Source of the DNA: Pisolithus tinctorius
Taxonomy: Eukaryota > Basidiomycota > Agaricomycetes > Boletales > Pisolithaceae
Direction of reading: 5' to 3'
Length of the DNA stretch: 64,000 bases
Assembly: GCA_024663395.1 (NCBI GenBank)
Contig: JANFAH010000007.1
Coordinates: 682,001-746,000, forward strand
The notes under the pieces were generated by a model. The model saw only the letters and a list, made by a program, of their open reading frames with translations, searched no databases and was not told the DNA's origin. Position 1 is the stretch's first letter. Every line of letters begins with the position of its first letter. Below, in pieces: positions 40,111 to 51,827 of the stretch. Both the position numbers and the translations under genes were made by a program.

Positions 40111-40467
40111 TGGCTCTCATGGAACACATGTGCACAAGCCATACATGGGATTGACCTCCACTGGCCCATCATTGATGGCCAATTGTCAGCCTCTGCTGAC
40201 TGGCTCATATGGCCTAACCAGGTGCATGGGCTCAACATTTCTGGCTGTCCTTTGCATGAGGGCTATAGTCTTCATCTCCATTCATCAGCTGTATCCATGT
40301 CCACCTCACCAAACACCTTTGGTGTGTGACATCCACTGGCAAGGAGAAATGCAATTGTCCCTGATTGCAACCAATGCAGGGAACCCAGGGAAAACAGAAA
40401 ATCTGAACAAAATGAAAAAAAGGAATGAGAGAGGACAAGGGTAAGAAATCAAAAGAAAACAGAGAAA
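40111..40467. other. unassigned sequence, possibly 3' flank of GyC
   Basis: No gene or repeat recognised. As it directly follows the stop of the minus-strand GyC pol, it may be that element's 3' untranslated part; no LTR was found. Confidence 0.4.
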
Positions 40468-42685
40468 TCATGAATAGTCATCTGAGTCATAGTCATTTTC
40501 ATTATTGTGTTCTTTGTTTTCCTCATTTTTGTCTTCATCATCATTTTTGTCTTTGTCATCATTTTTGTCATCATCGTTATTGCTGTTACATTCTTCTTCT
40601 TCACCAATATCTTTTTCCATAACTTCTGGTAAATGAGTGTGTTGAGAATAATAGGAAATGGGTTGAAATGCTGCAATTCCTTGAGCAGAAATGGTGCCAT
40701 AAAGTTCTTTAACAACATAGGAACCTCCCTTGGTGTGACAAATGACCTCATAGGGACCAAGGTAGCATGGCTTTGATTTACAATCCAGTTCCTTTTCTAT
40801 CTGAGTGTTGCAAACCAATACCAAGTTTCCTAGCTCATAAGCAGACTTCACCAATTGTAGTGCATATCTCTTCTCAAACTGACCCATGGAGCACAAACAA
40901 GATCTCTGCAGAGTGATGAAAGCAGCATTGATGTCCTCTTCTCTCTTCTCCAACTGATGAATGTGAAGTGCAAGGAGCTCCTGAGAAGTCATTCCAGACT
41001 GGAATCCTTCAACAAGATATGTAGACTCAAAGAGATTGAAGGGCAAGACAGGATCAAGACCATGGAGCAAGAAGTAAGGGTTGAATCCAGTGGAATGATG
41101 GGTAGTAACCTTGTCTGCAAAGAAAGCATGATGAACCTTGGAAGGCCAGAGTGAAAGGTCTCCCTCACAAGCCTTGATGATAGCTTCTCTGATAACAAAG
41201 TGTCCATGCTCTACAACTCCATTCACTTTTGAATTATATGGGGAGATGTGAATCTGCAGAATAGAATAGTGCTTCATGAGTTTCTCAAAGGCACCCTTGA
41301 CCTCACTGCCATTATCAGTGACAAGCTGCACAATTACACCATAATGACAGAAGACCTCTTCCCAGAAGAACTTAGCAAGACTGTCTGCATTAGCATGTCA
41401 AAGAGCATGACCTTCTGCAGTGAGGGAAAGATCATCTTGAGCTGCAACAAGATAGTGATATCCACAAGCTTTGGGCATGAGCAGGATGTCAACATAAACC
41501 TTCATGAAGATTCTAGGGAAAGCAGAGATGGTGATGGGAACCTCTGCCTTATGAGTGCTTCAGATCTGGCATTCATGGCAGGAACAGACATGATGGGTGA
41601 CATCTTGATAGAGCTGAGGCCAATAAAAGTGCTGTCTGACAGTCTGAAAGACTCCAAAGACTCCACAATGACCAAGTTCTTCATGAGCATGACTGAGGAT
41701 CTGTGCATGGAGATCTGGGTTGAAGATGACCTTAGCTGGAGGATGGGGCCCTCAACATTTAAAGAGCTGGTCTCCATGAAGGAAGAACTGAAGGGATCTG
41801 CAAATGAAATGCTTGTGAGCAGTATTGGAAGGGAATGGTGGTAGTTCTGTCATTTGAAGGAAGTGGAGGATTCTACATAAAAGGACATCCTGGGATGTAT
41901 CATTGGAAAGGAAGGATGGGAGAGTCATGACGTTGTATGGAAGGGGACAGGCATCTGCAAAAAGAATACTCTCCAACCACTCATCAGCTTCTTCTGCATT
42001 GGCCTTGCCTTCTTCATAGTCCTCTTCAGTGGGCTGATGTCTAGAAAGTGCATCTGGGGCTTGATGTTGAATAGCAGGGACATGAACAAGCTTAAAGTCA
42101 AAGAGTAGGATACCCTCAATCCAGTGATTGATGGTCACATTAGGCTGAAGATCTGGATCATTGAGCATACCTTTGATGTACTTTGCATCAACCTCTACCC
42201 ATAGATGACAAACACTGTAGAGATATAGATGATAGTGGTGAAGCACTCTGAACAGACTGTAGAGCTCAAGCTTAGGCTGACATAGTGAGATTCATGTTTA
42301 TTGATGGGGAGCAATCCATAGCAAGCAGGATGTTTGCAACCTTCATCATCATACTGAGACAGAATGAATCCAATGGCAACATTACTGGTGTCAACAGAGA
42401 GAATGACTGGCAGGTCAGATGAGTTGTCAGTGGGGCAAAGGGCAGGAGCAGACAAGACAGCAAGTTTCAAGGCATTGAATGCATCTTGCTGGGCCTGACC
42501 CCAGACAAATGGAGCATTCTTGTGATAGAGATCAATGAGTGGGTGAGCCAACTGCAAATAGTTTGCAATCCAGATGTGAACAGTACTGCAGAGACCTAGG
42601 AACAAGTGAACATCCTTGGGAGTGGCAAGTGTTGGCCAGTTGATGACCTTCTTCACCTTATTGTCATCAGGAGAGTGACCATGAG
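40468..42685 (-). pseudogene. Ty3/gypsy GyC pol fragment: RNase H and integrase
   Basis: Minus strand. End of RT (MKKVINWPTLATPKDVHLFL), RNase H (PVILSVDTSNVAIGFILSQY, NKHESHY), then tether and integrase zinc region (HEELGHCGVFGVFQTVRQHF to CHECQI), core with LVTDNGSEVKGAFEKLM and VEHGHFVIREAIIKACEGDL, C-terminal domain ELGNLVLVCNTQIEKELDCK and SKPCYLGPYEVICHT, and an Asp/Asn/Glu/Lys-rich tail ending at 40468. Frame breaks near 42230; TGA stops at about 41752 (C-stop-GPHPPAKVIF) and 41555 (CQI-stop-STHK), both where Arg is usual. Cut at 42685 by the GyA-6 LTR. No gag, LTR or chromodomain seen. Confidence 0.87.
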
Positions 42686-43271
42686 TGTTAAGTCTGGGTC
42701 TTCACTGGTCCAAGGCCAGTCTGGAGTCTGGTCAGGGGTCAGAGGGTAATACAAGGTACTTAGAGGATTTGGACTGTTGGACTTAGCAACTGATGGCACA
42801 GCACTATTCCCTTGCATGGGCCATAGTCTGGTTGAGAGGCAGGAGACAGAGGACAGGGGGGACCAGGTTATGATGAGACTAAGTTGATTTCAGACTGAGG
42901 CTAAACAGATTATCCTATGGCTTAAATACTAGAAGTAACCTAAGTGTAACATAGCACCAGAGACCAGTCTGTGCCAGTACAGCAATGATTGGTAAACAGA
43001 TTGGTAAGTAGTGTTACAAAGAATATTATCAAGCAAAGACTATGAACAAAGGATTACTGGGAACTGGGGCAGGACTAGTGGCTGGACCAGGTATTACACT
43101 GGCCTGGTATCAACTGAGTGAACAACTCGATTAGGCACTGCCTAGCAGTGCCTCACAAGCTAACATGTTTCTGGGTATAAGGGTAAAGGCCAGGACTGGG
43201 GCAAGGGTTGGATGAGACTGGTTGAGACCAGGGTAGAGCTGGTCTAGAGTAGTCTGGACATGGTCATGACA
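42686..43271 (-). repeat. GyA-6 3' LTR (586 bp)
   Basis: TGTTAAGTCT...TCATGACA on the plus strand, followed by GTATCCCCCTCTT, the complement of the GyA polypurine tract. Confidence 0.88.
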
Positions 43272-43401
43272 GTATCCCCCTCTTGGAGCCAAGCCCATGA
43301 GGCTCCGATGAGGACAATGCTGAGAATGAAAATTTTGTGTCTGACCTTGAAAACTGTGGACTCAAGACTGGTCCACCTCAGGTTTGGTTCCTCACTTTGA
43401 C

Positions 43402-44369
43402 ATGTCTACTCACCAGTCCAGAACCCCCTATGATCAAGACCTTCTGCCTGACCTGACCCAGGTGATGAGTGAAGAGCTGCAGGTAGGCAGCAACAACAAC
43501 AACTAGGCCATCTGGGGAAAACTGGCTGAATGCAAGAGGCACAAGGGGAAGGCACAAGAGGAAGCCCAGTTGGAGGCTGAGAGGCAGGAGCAAGCCCAGC
43601 TTGAAGAGGAGAGGGCATGTGCAGAGGCAGAGGCACAGAAAGTAGAGGCTGCATGCAAGGCTGAAGAAGCCTGGAAGGCAGCTGAGAGCCAGTGGGCAGA
43701 TGCCCTGGTGGGTAGCTCAACCAGGGCTGGGTCAACTGTTGAGGTGATGAATCCTCAGTGAGTGTTGTCATGATTATTACTGGTGTTTTCTGACCAACAT
43801 TTCTACCAGCTGTCTTTGCTGCACCCAGACAAACACCACCTGCCTTTGCAACACTGACAGCAAGAAGAAGCACCTGGCATGCAACCAGTGCAATGAGCTC
43901 AAAGAATGCTGCCAGTGGCTGGTCGAGGGTGAGACTGGTCTGGGTGTTGGCCTGGCCATGGACAAGGGGAAGAGGAAGGCTGACATGACCTCCCCTTGCA
44001 CTGGGGATACTTGAGGGTGCAAGTGACGAGGGAGAAGACATGGGTGAGGGGCCATCAATGAAGAAGACCAGTGGAGAGGTTGAGACTGGTTCAATCACCA
44101 GCATGCAAATGGATTGTTTGATCAAGGCAGTCAAGCATGTTGCTGACAATGTGACTGGTCTAGCAGTAGCCCAAAAGGAAGCTTTGAGGAATTTCTACTG
44201 GTTCACCTGGTCCTATGAAACTTATGTCAAGGAACACCTCGAGTTTTTGGTGCCAGATGTTCCTTCAGACTGGGATACTACTGATGAGGAAGACAGGGAT
44301 GTCGAGGGGCTCAATGAAGAGCTGGAGGGGCTGAGGAGGGAAGAAGAGGGAAAGCTGGTCCTGGTCTGA
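43402..44369 (+). pseudogene. antisense accessory gene of GyA-6
   Basis: Plus strand, opposite to this element's pol. Start MSTHQSRTPYDQDLLPDLT at 43402; a TAG at about 43504 (after VGSNNNN) breaks it. Coiled coil AQEEAQLEAERQEQAQLEEE, KVEAACKAEEAWKAAES. Intron 43758-43809 (GTGAGT...CTGACCAAC...ACCAG) at the same site as in GyA-3 and GyA-4. Cysteine-rich exon with LACNQCNELKECC. After a frame change comes the intact C-terminal part MDCLIKAVKHVADNVTGLAV, LRNFYWFTWSYETYVKEHLE, DTTDEEDRDVEGLNEELEGL, stop TGA 44367-44369. Preserves Arg where GyA-4 has TGA. Unknown function. Confidence 0.7.
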
Positions 44370-44590
44370 GTCAGGTGACCAGACCAGTGCTGGTTCTGGG
44401 TCCCAGGTCTAATGTTGTGCACACATAGTATAGTGTTGTTCTTCCTGTATGCTTGTGAATGCCAATGCTTGGTTCTGGTTCTAAGGTATGAAAGAAAGCA
44501 AATAAAAGAAAAGTAAGGGAAATCAAGACATGGTAACTATGAGATAGGAGAAAGAGATCAGGAGAAAAGAAACTTGAGACTGGTTCTATG

Positions 44591-45135
44591 TTATTTCTTG
44601 AAAGGACCAGGTTTGTCTGGGTACTGGTCATGATACTCTTGGACAAGTTCAGAGGTGTTGTCCAGCTCTGTTGCTAACACCCAGGTAGCTTCTTCATCAG
44701 TTCCCTCATAGCTGGTCCACCAGACCAGGTACTGCAACCAACACTTTCTGTGCCAGTCAACCTTTGAATCAAGTATCTCTGCTACTTTGAATTCTAAGTT
44801 GCTGTTGACATCTACTGGTGGGGGTGGAGGTTGAGTCTGGTTGGGTATGGTATTTGGGATGGCCAGTTTGAGCTGGGATATGTGGAAGACACATAGAGTC
44901 TGGTAAATGCAGGGTGAATGAGTGAGAGCTGGCCTGGGCTATTTCGGGATAGGGCCCAAGGTTCTTCTCACTCAGCTTCTTGGAGGGCTGGGTTGACTGG
45001 AAATACTTGGCTTTTACATAGACACTGTCACCCACTTTGAAGTCCAGGGCCAGCATGCACTTAGCATCTGCTGGTCCTTGGTAACATTGCTGGGTGAGAG
45101 CCATTTCTTCACAAAGGTATTGGTGCAGTGAATCT
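44591..45135 (-). pseudogene. GyA-6 pol 3' end: integrase C-terminus and chromodomain
   Basis: Minus strand: LDSLHQYLCEEMALTQQCYQ, KVGDSVYVKAKYFQSTQPSK, KLSEKNLGPYP, FTLHLPDSMC. A deletion shifts the frame near 44890, then chromodomain remnants run to the TAA at 44591-44593. Joins copia sequence at about 45135. Confidence 0.82.
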
Positions 45136-46232
45136 AAGAGAGGGGCTAGTAGGGCGAGGGGACATGGGGAAGTACCTCTCATCGAAATCAGCCCTTTCTG
45201 AGATCACTGTATGCTTTGTAGTGGGATTGTAGAACTTCCAGCCTTTGTAGCCTTCAGGGTAACCAATAAAGACACACTTCTCCATGTGGGGGTCTAGAGG
45301 TCACCTCTTGTCCTTCTGGATGTGTACATAGGCTGTACAGCCCCAAACTTGAAGGTGGGACACATCTGGCTTTCTCCCATGCCAGAGCTCATAAGGGGTC
45401 GCATTCTGGACTGCTTCAGTAGGGCATCTGTTCCAAACATGGACCAGGGAAGCGAGGCACTCGACCCAGAATGGTTGTAATTCGCTCAGAAAGCAGTCTC
45501 TTGGCTCGCTCTGCAACTCCATTCTCCTGGGGTCGGTTTCTGACTGTGTGCTGGCGCAGGATGTCGCATTGGGTTCTGAAATCATCGAAGGCCTTGCTCA
45601 TGTACTCCCCTCCTTTGTCATCGTGCAAAATCTTGATTTTTCGCTCTGTCTGGTTCTCAGCAAAGGCTTTGAAGGTTTTGAAGGCCTCAAAGACATCAGA
45701 CTTCGCTTTTAGAGGCAAAACAAAGCGAAAGCGAGAGAAATCATCGATGAAGGTGACCCAATACTTGTAGCCAGAGAAGGAGGGGTGGCCTACTTGGTGT
45801 ACATCACTGTGGACAAGTTCCAGAGGCTGAGAAGCGTGCCAGGACGAGGTAGGGAAGGGATTTGCATGCATCTTGCCAGCCAGGCAAGGTTCACAGAGAG
45901 GGTCTGGTGTAGACTTTGAGTCTATGGCCATTCCAGTCACTAGATTTCGCTGTAGGAGTGATTTGACACCAGCCACATGGTGGTGGGCAAGTCTCCTGTG
46001 CCATCGGTCGAGATCCAGGGGCAGGGTAGTTGCTGCTGAGGCATACTCAGTGAGGGGAACTGTTTCACCCTCCAGGAGTGCGGAGTTGTTATCTGAAATT
46101 CGTGCAATGAAGAGAGGGTGTCGAGAGCGCTGCCTAAAGGCCATCTGCAAAGAGTTGATGCTCACAGTGAAGCCCCTGGTGCAACAGAGAAATAGCACAG
46201 ATAGTAGATTATTGCGAAGATGAGGGACATGA
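45136..46232 (-). pseudogene. Ty1/copia CopB-1 integrase fragment
   Basis: Minus strand, no LTR. From the pre-integrase segment (GFTVSINSLQMAFRQRSRHP, LPLDLDRWHRRLAHHHVAGV), zinc-binding CEPCLAGKMHANPFP, integrase core (LELVHSDVHQVGHPSFSGYK, VTFIDDFSRFRFVLPLKAKS, HDDKGGEYMSKAFDDF, NRPQENGVAERAKRLLSERI). A frameshift near 45470 follows, then HVWNRCPTEAVQNATPYELW and AYVHIQKDKR. Very similar in order to CopB-2. Both ends are cut by gypsy sequence (45135, 46233). Confidence 0.88.
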
Positions 46233-48960
46233 TAGCAGGTACTCCATGCTTGGAGAAGACATGGGTAAGGAAGAGCTTAGTGAGTTTGGCAGAGGTGATG
46301 GAGTCATGAGTGGGGATGAACACTGCTTGCTTTGAGAGGCAATCCACTACTACAAGGATGGCAGAGTAACCATCAGAGTTGGGCAGGTGTTTGATAAAGT
46401 CCATGGAGATAGAGTTCCAAGGTCTCTCTGGGATGGGAAGTTGCTTCAGTAGACCATAGGGGCAGTGACATGGAGTTTTGCTCCATCCACAGGTGGTGCA
46501 GGACCTGACATATTCTTTCACATCAGAGCAGAGGTTAGGCCACACATAGTCCCTGTGGATGAGTTCTAGGGTGCGCTTTTGCCTGAAATGGCCTGCTAGA
46601 GGATGGTCATGCTTGAACCAAAGCACTTGAAGGCAGAGATCATCAATGTCAGGGACAAAGATGTGACTGTCAAGGTAGAGTAGACCATCAGAGTCCAGGG
46701 ACCACTGAGGCTTAGTTGGAGTTGGAAGATGGCTGGTGGAGACAGGGTCGGATGGTAGGGTGGAGATGATGTTGGAGTGCAAGCACTCAACATCAAAGAC
46801 CATGGTGGCATGGAGTACAGGTGCCATGAGGGTGGTTGTATGGAGGGACAATGTGAGTTGCTCCTGTGTAAACATAGGGCAGAGATTGTGAGGATTTACC
46901 TGCACATAGTCCCTATCCCCCCCTTTTGGGTAGACATCCCAATGTCATGTAAGTGTGTTGGGCTTGGCTCCTAGGCAGCCAGGTCAGAAGTGGATGGAGA
47001 GATTAAACTGTGAAAGGTACTCCAACCAGTGGGCCTGTCAATGAGTGAGAACCTTAGAGGTGGAAAAATACTCAAGGTTTTTGTGGTCCATCACCATGTT
47101 GACAGGTAAGGCAGAACCTTCTAGGTAATGCTGCCAATGGCAGAAGGCCTTGAAGATAGCCAACAGCTCCTTGTCATGGGTATCATAGTTGAGTTCTGGT
47201 GCAGTCATGGTGCAGGAGTAGAAAGTGACTTGGTGGAGTTTGCCATCAGAGCAGGTGATTGACACAATGCCAGCAATGGCATAGTCAGAGGCAATGGTTT
47301 CAACTGTAAGTGGAGCATCAGGGACCCAGTGAGTGAGAATAGGAGTGGAGCTGAAGGCATCCTTCAGGCAGAGGAAAGCAGAGTGGCACTCCTTGGAAAA
47401 GTTCCAAGGAGCACCCTTTCACATGAGGCAAGTGAGTGGAATGATGATGTCAGAGTAGTTATTCTGAACCTTCTCAGTGGACATGGTGAGACTGGAGGGA
47501 GAAAGAACATAACCAAGGTACTCAACAGAGTCAGAGTGAAACTCACACTTCTCTGGCTTGGCATACAGACCATGCTTTCAAAGGCAGCAGAGTACCTCTT
47601 TTACATGTTCACAGTGTGGCTCCATGTCCTGTGAATAGATTAGGATGTCATCAAGGTATACCATGATGCAGACATCAAGCATGTCTGCAAAGATGCTATT
47701 AACAAATTGCTGGAAAGCCACAGGCACATTAGTCAGACCAAATGGCATTATCTGCCACTTGTAAGAACCATAATGAGTGTGGAAAGCTGTTTTCCATTCA
47801 TCTCCATCTGCAATGCAGACTAGATGATAGGCATGGCAGAGGTTGATCTTGGTGTAGACTTTAGTGCAGCTTGGAGAGTCAAGTAGGTCAGAGATGAGTG
47901 GCAGTGGATAGCAATCTTTCTTCATGATTTTGTTGAGTCCTTGATAGTCTATGCAGAGGCAGAGTGAACCATCCTTCTTCTTTATGAAGAGGACAGGGGC
48001 ACTGTGAGCAGAGGTGGACTGCTTGATGAAACCATAGCCAAGATGCTTGTCAATACAGGTGCAGAGAGCTTCAAGCTCTGGTGGAGACAGAGAGTAGATT
48101 GTGCCAATGGGTGGAGAAGCTCCTTCCTTGAGGTTGATCTTGACATCGAATGAGCAGTGTGGCAGAAGTTCAGTAGCCTTGTCTTTACTAAAGACATCAG
48201 CAAACTTGTGATACTCAGGAGGGACTGAGGAGAGGTCAGGAGGTGGAGAAGAGGTGGAGGACACATGAAGCTTCACATCATCAGCAGAGAGCTGTAAGTG
48301 GAACTGTCTAGAGCCAGGGAGAGCACAGGCTCTGACATATGCAGCAGCATTGATGAGTGAGATGAACAGAGCAGAGTGTGGCAAGTCAGTTGGAGTTGCA
48401 GATGGAGCTGCAGATGGAGTGGAGGGTGTTGGATCTGGAGCAGAGGTTGCAGCAGAAGGTGATGAAGGTGCCTGGGGTGTCAGCATTCCCTGTAATGATG
48501 GTTTGAATGATATACTGGCCAGTACCCAGTCAATTGACAGATTGAAGTGGGTGAGCCAGTTGTGTCCTAATACCAGTGAACATGAAGAATCCAATGGAGT
48601 AACATAAAATGAAATGGAGTTGACATTGCCAGAAGGAAAGTGGAGGGAAAGATCTACTTCTTGGGAAATGACAGCATTTGTACTACCATCAAACAAGCAG
48701 AGTGGAATTGGCAGAGAAACAGAGGAAACAGGAATAGCATATTTTTTGATTATGGACAGGTCTATGAAACAATGAGAAGAGCTGGAGTCAATCAATGCAG
48801 AAATGGTATCAACAGAATAATCAAGAAGAGTTACAGATGGAAGTAAAGAGTTCAGACTGGACAGGGCAGACATGTTGAGTTGGATGTCCAGTTGTGCACA
48901 GTCAGGATCCACACTTCCTCCAGGCTGTGTGAGCTCCCTGGAGGAGTGGACTAATTTTTT
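46233..48960 (-). pseudogene. GyD-1 pol (PR-RT-RH-IN), several TGA stops and an RT deletion
   Basis: Minus strand, -1 frame from gag. Protease here reads ALIDSSSSHCFIDLS (Gly of D-S-G is Ser) and LVLGHNWLTHFN. RT: GTIYSLSPPELEAL, LCIDYQGLNKIMKKDCYPLP, FGLTNVPVAFQQF, catalytic MVYLDDILIYS. A deletion of about 30 residues near 47465 joins STEKVQN to NYSDIII. RNase H: DYAIAGIVSIT, MDHKNLEYFST. Integrase zinc region KHDHPLAGHFRQKRTL to CTTCGWSK; core SISMDFIKHLPNSDGYSA. Stops near 47577, 47415, 47038 and 46945 are all TGA, the last in LT-stop-HWDVYPK where GyA-4 has Arg. Confidence 0.88.
48916..48960 (-). promoter_or_regulatory. GyD-1 gag-pol -1 frameshift signal
   Basis: Minus strand CCA AAA AAT TAG: slippery heptamer A AAA AAT (48960-48954) on the gag stop, 8-nt spacer, 9-bp stem (48945-48937 / 48924-48916) with a 12-nt loop. 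The -1 frame (TTA GTC CAC) opens into pol. Confidence 0.78.
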
Positions 48961-50219
48961 GGCTCTGCCTTCTCCACAGGCAGAGGAGGTGGAGTTCCAA
49001 CTGTAGCTGCATGGGCTTTGGCTGTGCAAGAGGTAGACTTGGGGCAGTCCTTAGCAGAGTGGCCAGCCTTGCCACAGAAGAGGCAGAGGTTGTTCTTCAT
49101 CCTGCACTGGAATTCAGTGGAGGTGAGTTTGCCATCCTTTCCCAGAAGATGGGCAATGTTGGACTTGGGTGGATCTTTCTGCTTGCCCTTGCCCTTTGCA
49201 TGGGACTTCAGAGTGGAGGCAGAGGACAACAATTTAGGCTGGTTGTCAGAGTTGGAGGACTGCGACTTGTCAGTGGCAGACTTGGTGGTGCATGAGATCT
49301 CTGCTTTATGCTCCCAGTAGTGTGCATTGATGGTCTGAGTGAGTTCATGGAGTTGTGTGAGGGTAGAAGGTTTTCTGATGCAAGTGATCTCATCCTTGAT
49401 GCAGTCTGGAAGTTCACTATAAAAGCGGTGGCAGAGCGCACTGACACCATAGTCTTTAACCTGCAAAGCCCAGCAATTGAACTCCATGACATATTTGATA
49501 ATTTGAGAGCCATCCTCCATAGTAAGGTTCTCGAGTTGTTGGACAGCATCCACTATGGCATCATGTGGACCAAAATTGGTTGTGAGCTCTTGCAAGAACT
49601 CATGATAATTGTCCATCCAGAGTGGGTGGTCATAATGTTTGGGATTTAGTAGGTCTGGCTTGAACCAAGCCAGAGCCATACCCTTCAAGTAGGACTGAGC
49701 CAAGGTTACTTTGGCTCTGTTGGAGCAGAATGCATGGGGGTGGTCTTGGAAGTTCAATTTGCACTGCATGAGGAACTCATGGAGTTTCTTTGGGTCAGAG
49801 CCATCAAAGGTGTCAGGCTCATGGACTTTGGTTTTTGGAGCAGAGCCCCCAGTGCATGAACTAGACCATGCAAGCACATGGACAGCTCTAGCAAGAGCTA
49901 CAAGGGGATCCTCTGGTGGCTCAGCTGGGTCTTCAGGGATATCCCCATCACTGCTGCCCCTGCTGTCAGGATCACCATCACAGTCATCAGGGTCAGGGTT
50001 GGGTCCATCATCTCAGTTACAAGGAGACAGAGTATGGAAGGTTGTTGGGTGGAGGTCAGAGTGACCAGCTTGTGTAGCACTTTCACCTTCAGTGCAAGAG
50101 TGGTGTTGAGTGGAGAAGGATTGGAATTGTTTGATGGCAGAAGGGAGACAACACAGATCAGATAGTGCTGCAGTGAGGTTCTCAGCAACCTCTCTCTGGG
50201 ATTGAGCTCAAGTTCTCAT
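48951..50219 (-). pseudogene. GyD-1 gag
   Basis: Minus strand from ATG 50219 (MRT-stop-AQSQREVAENLT). Two TGA stops (codon 4, and before DDGPNPDPDD) break it. After these it is open for over 300 residues: acidic DDCDGDPDS region, core TFDGSDPKKLHEFLMQCK, SYLKGMALAWFKPDLL, FYSELPDCIKDEITCIRK, Lys/Ser-rich linker, knuckle CLFCGKAGHSAKDC, end VEKAEPKN-stop. Same domain order as GyA gag. Confidence 0.86.
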
Positions 50220-50267
50220 AGTGGCATAAGTTTTTTGGAGGACAGAAAATGAGATCATACAAGTGTG

Positions 50268-50278
50268 AGTATGAATAT
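50268..50278 (-). promoter_or_regulatory. GyD-1 primer-binding site (self-primer type)
   Basis: Minus-strand ATATTCATACT, 2 nt inside the 5' LTR. Its complement AGTATGAATAT is found in the GyD-2 LTR at 62003-62013, 33 nt after a TATAAAAG box. Confidence 0.75.
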
Positions 50279-50280
50279 AC

Positions 50281-50600
50281 TGTCAAGTCTGGGCCTACTC
50301 CAACCAACTCCAATGCTAGACAAGGTCTGGGGAGAGGTTCAGAAGCAAGTCCAACAGGAAAGAACTGAACTCTGACTGGTGGAGTGTTGGCAGGGATGAA
50401 GTCTGCTGAGACAAAGGTGGAGTGGAGTGAGGGCATTGGGTTTAGCTCATCTGCTACCCCATGATCTCAGCCCTCATATTTCAGAGGGAGAGCACAGACA
50501 GATAGTTGGAGGTAACTCCAACAGACAGAAGACAGAGACAGAGGGAGTTGGAACTAAGTCAATATTTGTACTGAAGAACAGTGGAGTACAATACTGGCAA
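50281..50600 (-). repeat. GyD-1 5' LTR, partial
   Basis: Starts TGTCAAGTCTGGGCC on the plus strand, matching the inner end of the GyD-2 LTR (reverse orientation). Similarity fades after about 50600, so the outer half is missing. Confidence 0.75.
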
Positions 50601-50745
50601 TTCTCAGTAGCAGAGGCACATAGTGTACAGAGAATATAGTCTACATGTGGGAATACAGTTAGCTGGTCGTCTCTCTCCTTTGTACTCTCACTCACCCCTC
50701 AAGGCTCAGCTGAGCTGCATTCTAGTCTCTCGTTTGTTCTTCACT

Positions 50746-51822
50746 ATGCCCAAACTGACGCACAACCCTCATTTTGCAGAACAACCTGATGTCTCCTCTG
50801 AGAAATATTGCCAGGCCAGAGAATGCCTCGTAAATGATGACATTAACCATGAGGCAGCAGCAGCCCAACTAGCCCTCTACTGGATGTTGAACAATGACCT
50901 AGAAAAAGAGGAATGGGACCACCAAGCCCACCAGGAGCAACAAGAAGCCACTGAAAGAGCAAGACTTGACAAAGAAGAGCAAGAGAGGCAGCAGGCCGAA
51001 CATGAGAGAGAACAAGAGCTGGTGCTACAAGAAGAGAAGAAGAAGTACTGTTGCAAATACACTATGGTACCTCAGGATGCAGTAGTACCAGCAGACCCTA
51101 TCATCATCCCCTCCCAGATCACAGCATGCCGACTCCACAAGGCTGACTTTGTCAAACTCTACTACTTCACAAACAAAGGCCTATGCGATGCAGCATCGAC
51201 AGTATGCTCAGCAGATGACAACACCATGACTCTCCTCCAAACAGGAGACGGCCTCCACTCCTTCATTCCCCTCGCATCTGCCCAAGCAAAAGGCACAGTC
51301 ACCAAAGACAAAGACATAACCTGGGAAGAATCTGCAGAGGCTGCTCACAGGATAGCCAACACCATGAAGGAGAACAACTGGGAAGCTGACAACATCAACA
51401 GCCATGTCAAATTCTGGCTAGCACTAGAGAACCATCCATGGAGACACAGCCACTGCAAAATCAGCAAAAGAGCTCTGCTAGTCTACCAAGCCCAAGTATG
51501 CAGAAGATGGCATGACACACTCGACACTGAGCAATCTTGCAACATCGCCCACATCAACGACGTACTCCTAGCATGAATCAGAGATGAACTGGTGCACTCA
51601 GCACAAGTTGCTGAACTGGAGTTGCTAAAACAGGTCAGTCCCTACATTTCCACAGCACAGAAGAGTGACACTGAACATGGCCAATGCATGTCTTACACAA
51701 CACCTCACCTGATTACACATCAGTTTCTTCTGGGTTACACACCCCCAACCCTCCGACCACACATCAGACCTCAATGGCTACATGCCTTCACCCCCCCATT
51801 ACCCACTACTCGGCTACACACA
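50746..51822 (+). pseudogene. DIRS-like gag, N-terminal and middle part
   Basis: Start MPKLTHNPHFAEQPDVSSEK at 50746, preferred over an in-frame ATG at 50623 because the stretch before it looks like leader. A strongly charged coiled coil (LDKEEQERQQAEHEREQELV) is followed by the domain FVKLYYFTNKGLCDAAS, LLQTGDGLHSFIPLASAQAK, DITWEESAEAAHRIANTMKE, ALLVYQAQVCRRWHDTLDTE. This YFT...G and W-H pattern is, as I remember, widespread in agaricomycete DIRS-type gag proteins. A TGA at 51574-51576 interrupts it (DVLLA-stop-IRDELV). Cut by CopB-2 at 51823-51827. Confidence 0.62.
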
Positions 51823-51827
51823 CCCCC

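Larger units (their letters stand above)
42686..45135 (-). mobile_element. Ty3/gypsy GyA-6, 3' part only
   Basis: Minus strand: 3' LTR 43271-42686, polypurine tract, antisense gene (on plus) 43402-44369, pol 3' end 44591-45135. 5' part lost at the junction with the copia fragment at about 45135. The LTR is CpG-depleted compared with GyA-4. Confidence 0.87.
46233..50600 (-). mobile_element. Ty3/gypsy GyD-1, 3' truncated
   Basis: Minus strand: partial 5' LTR (from 50281 up to about 50600), self-primer site, gag, -1 frameshift signal, pol through integrase core. Left end cut in integrase (after KHGVPA) at 46233; the outer part of the 5' LTR is cut where the DIRS-like element begins. Confidence 0.85.

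Noticed and set aside
40449..40760. Met/Lys-rich 103-residue ORF
   Set aside because: Alternative frame of the Asp/Asn/Lys-rich C-terminal tail of GyC pol.
50623..50745. Upstream ATG as the start of the DIRS-like gag
   Set aside because: The extra 41 residues look like translated leader, partly next to GyD LTR remains; MPKLTHNPHF is the better start.
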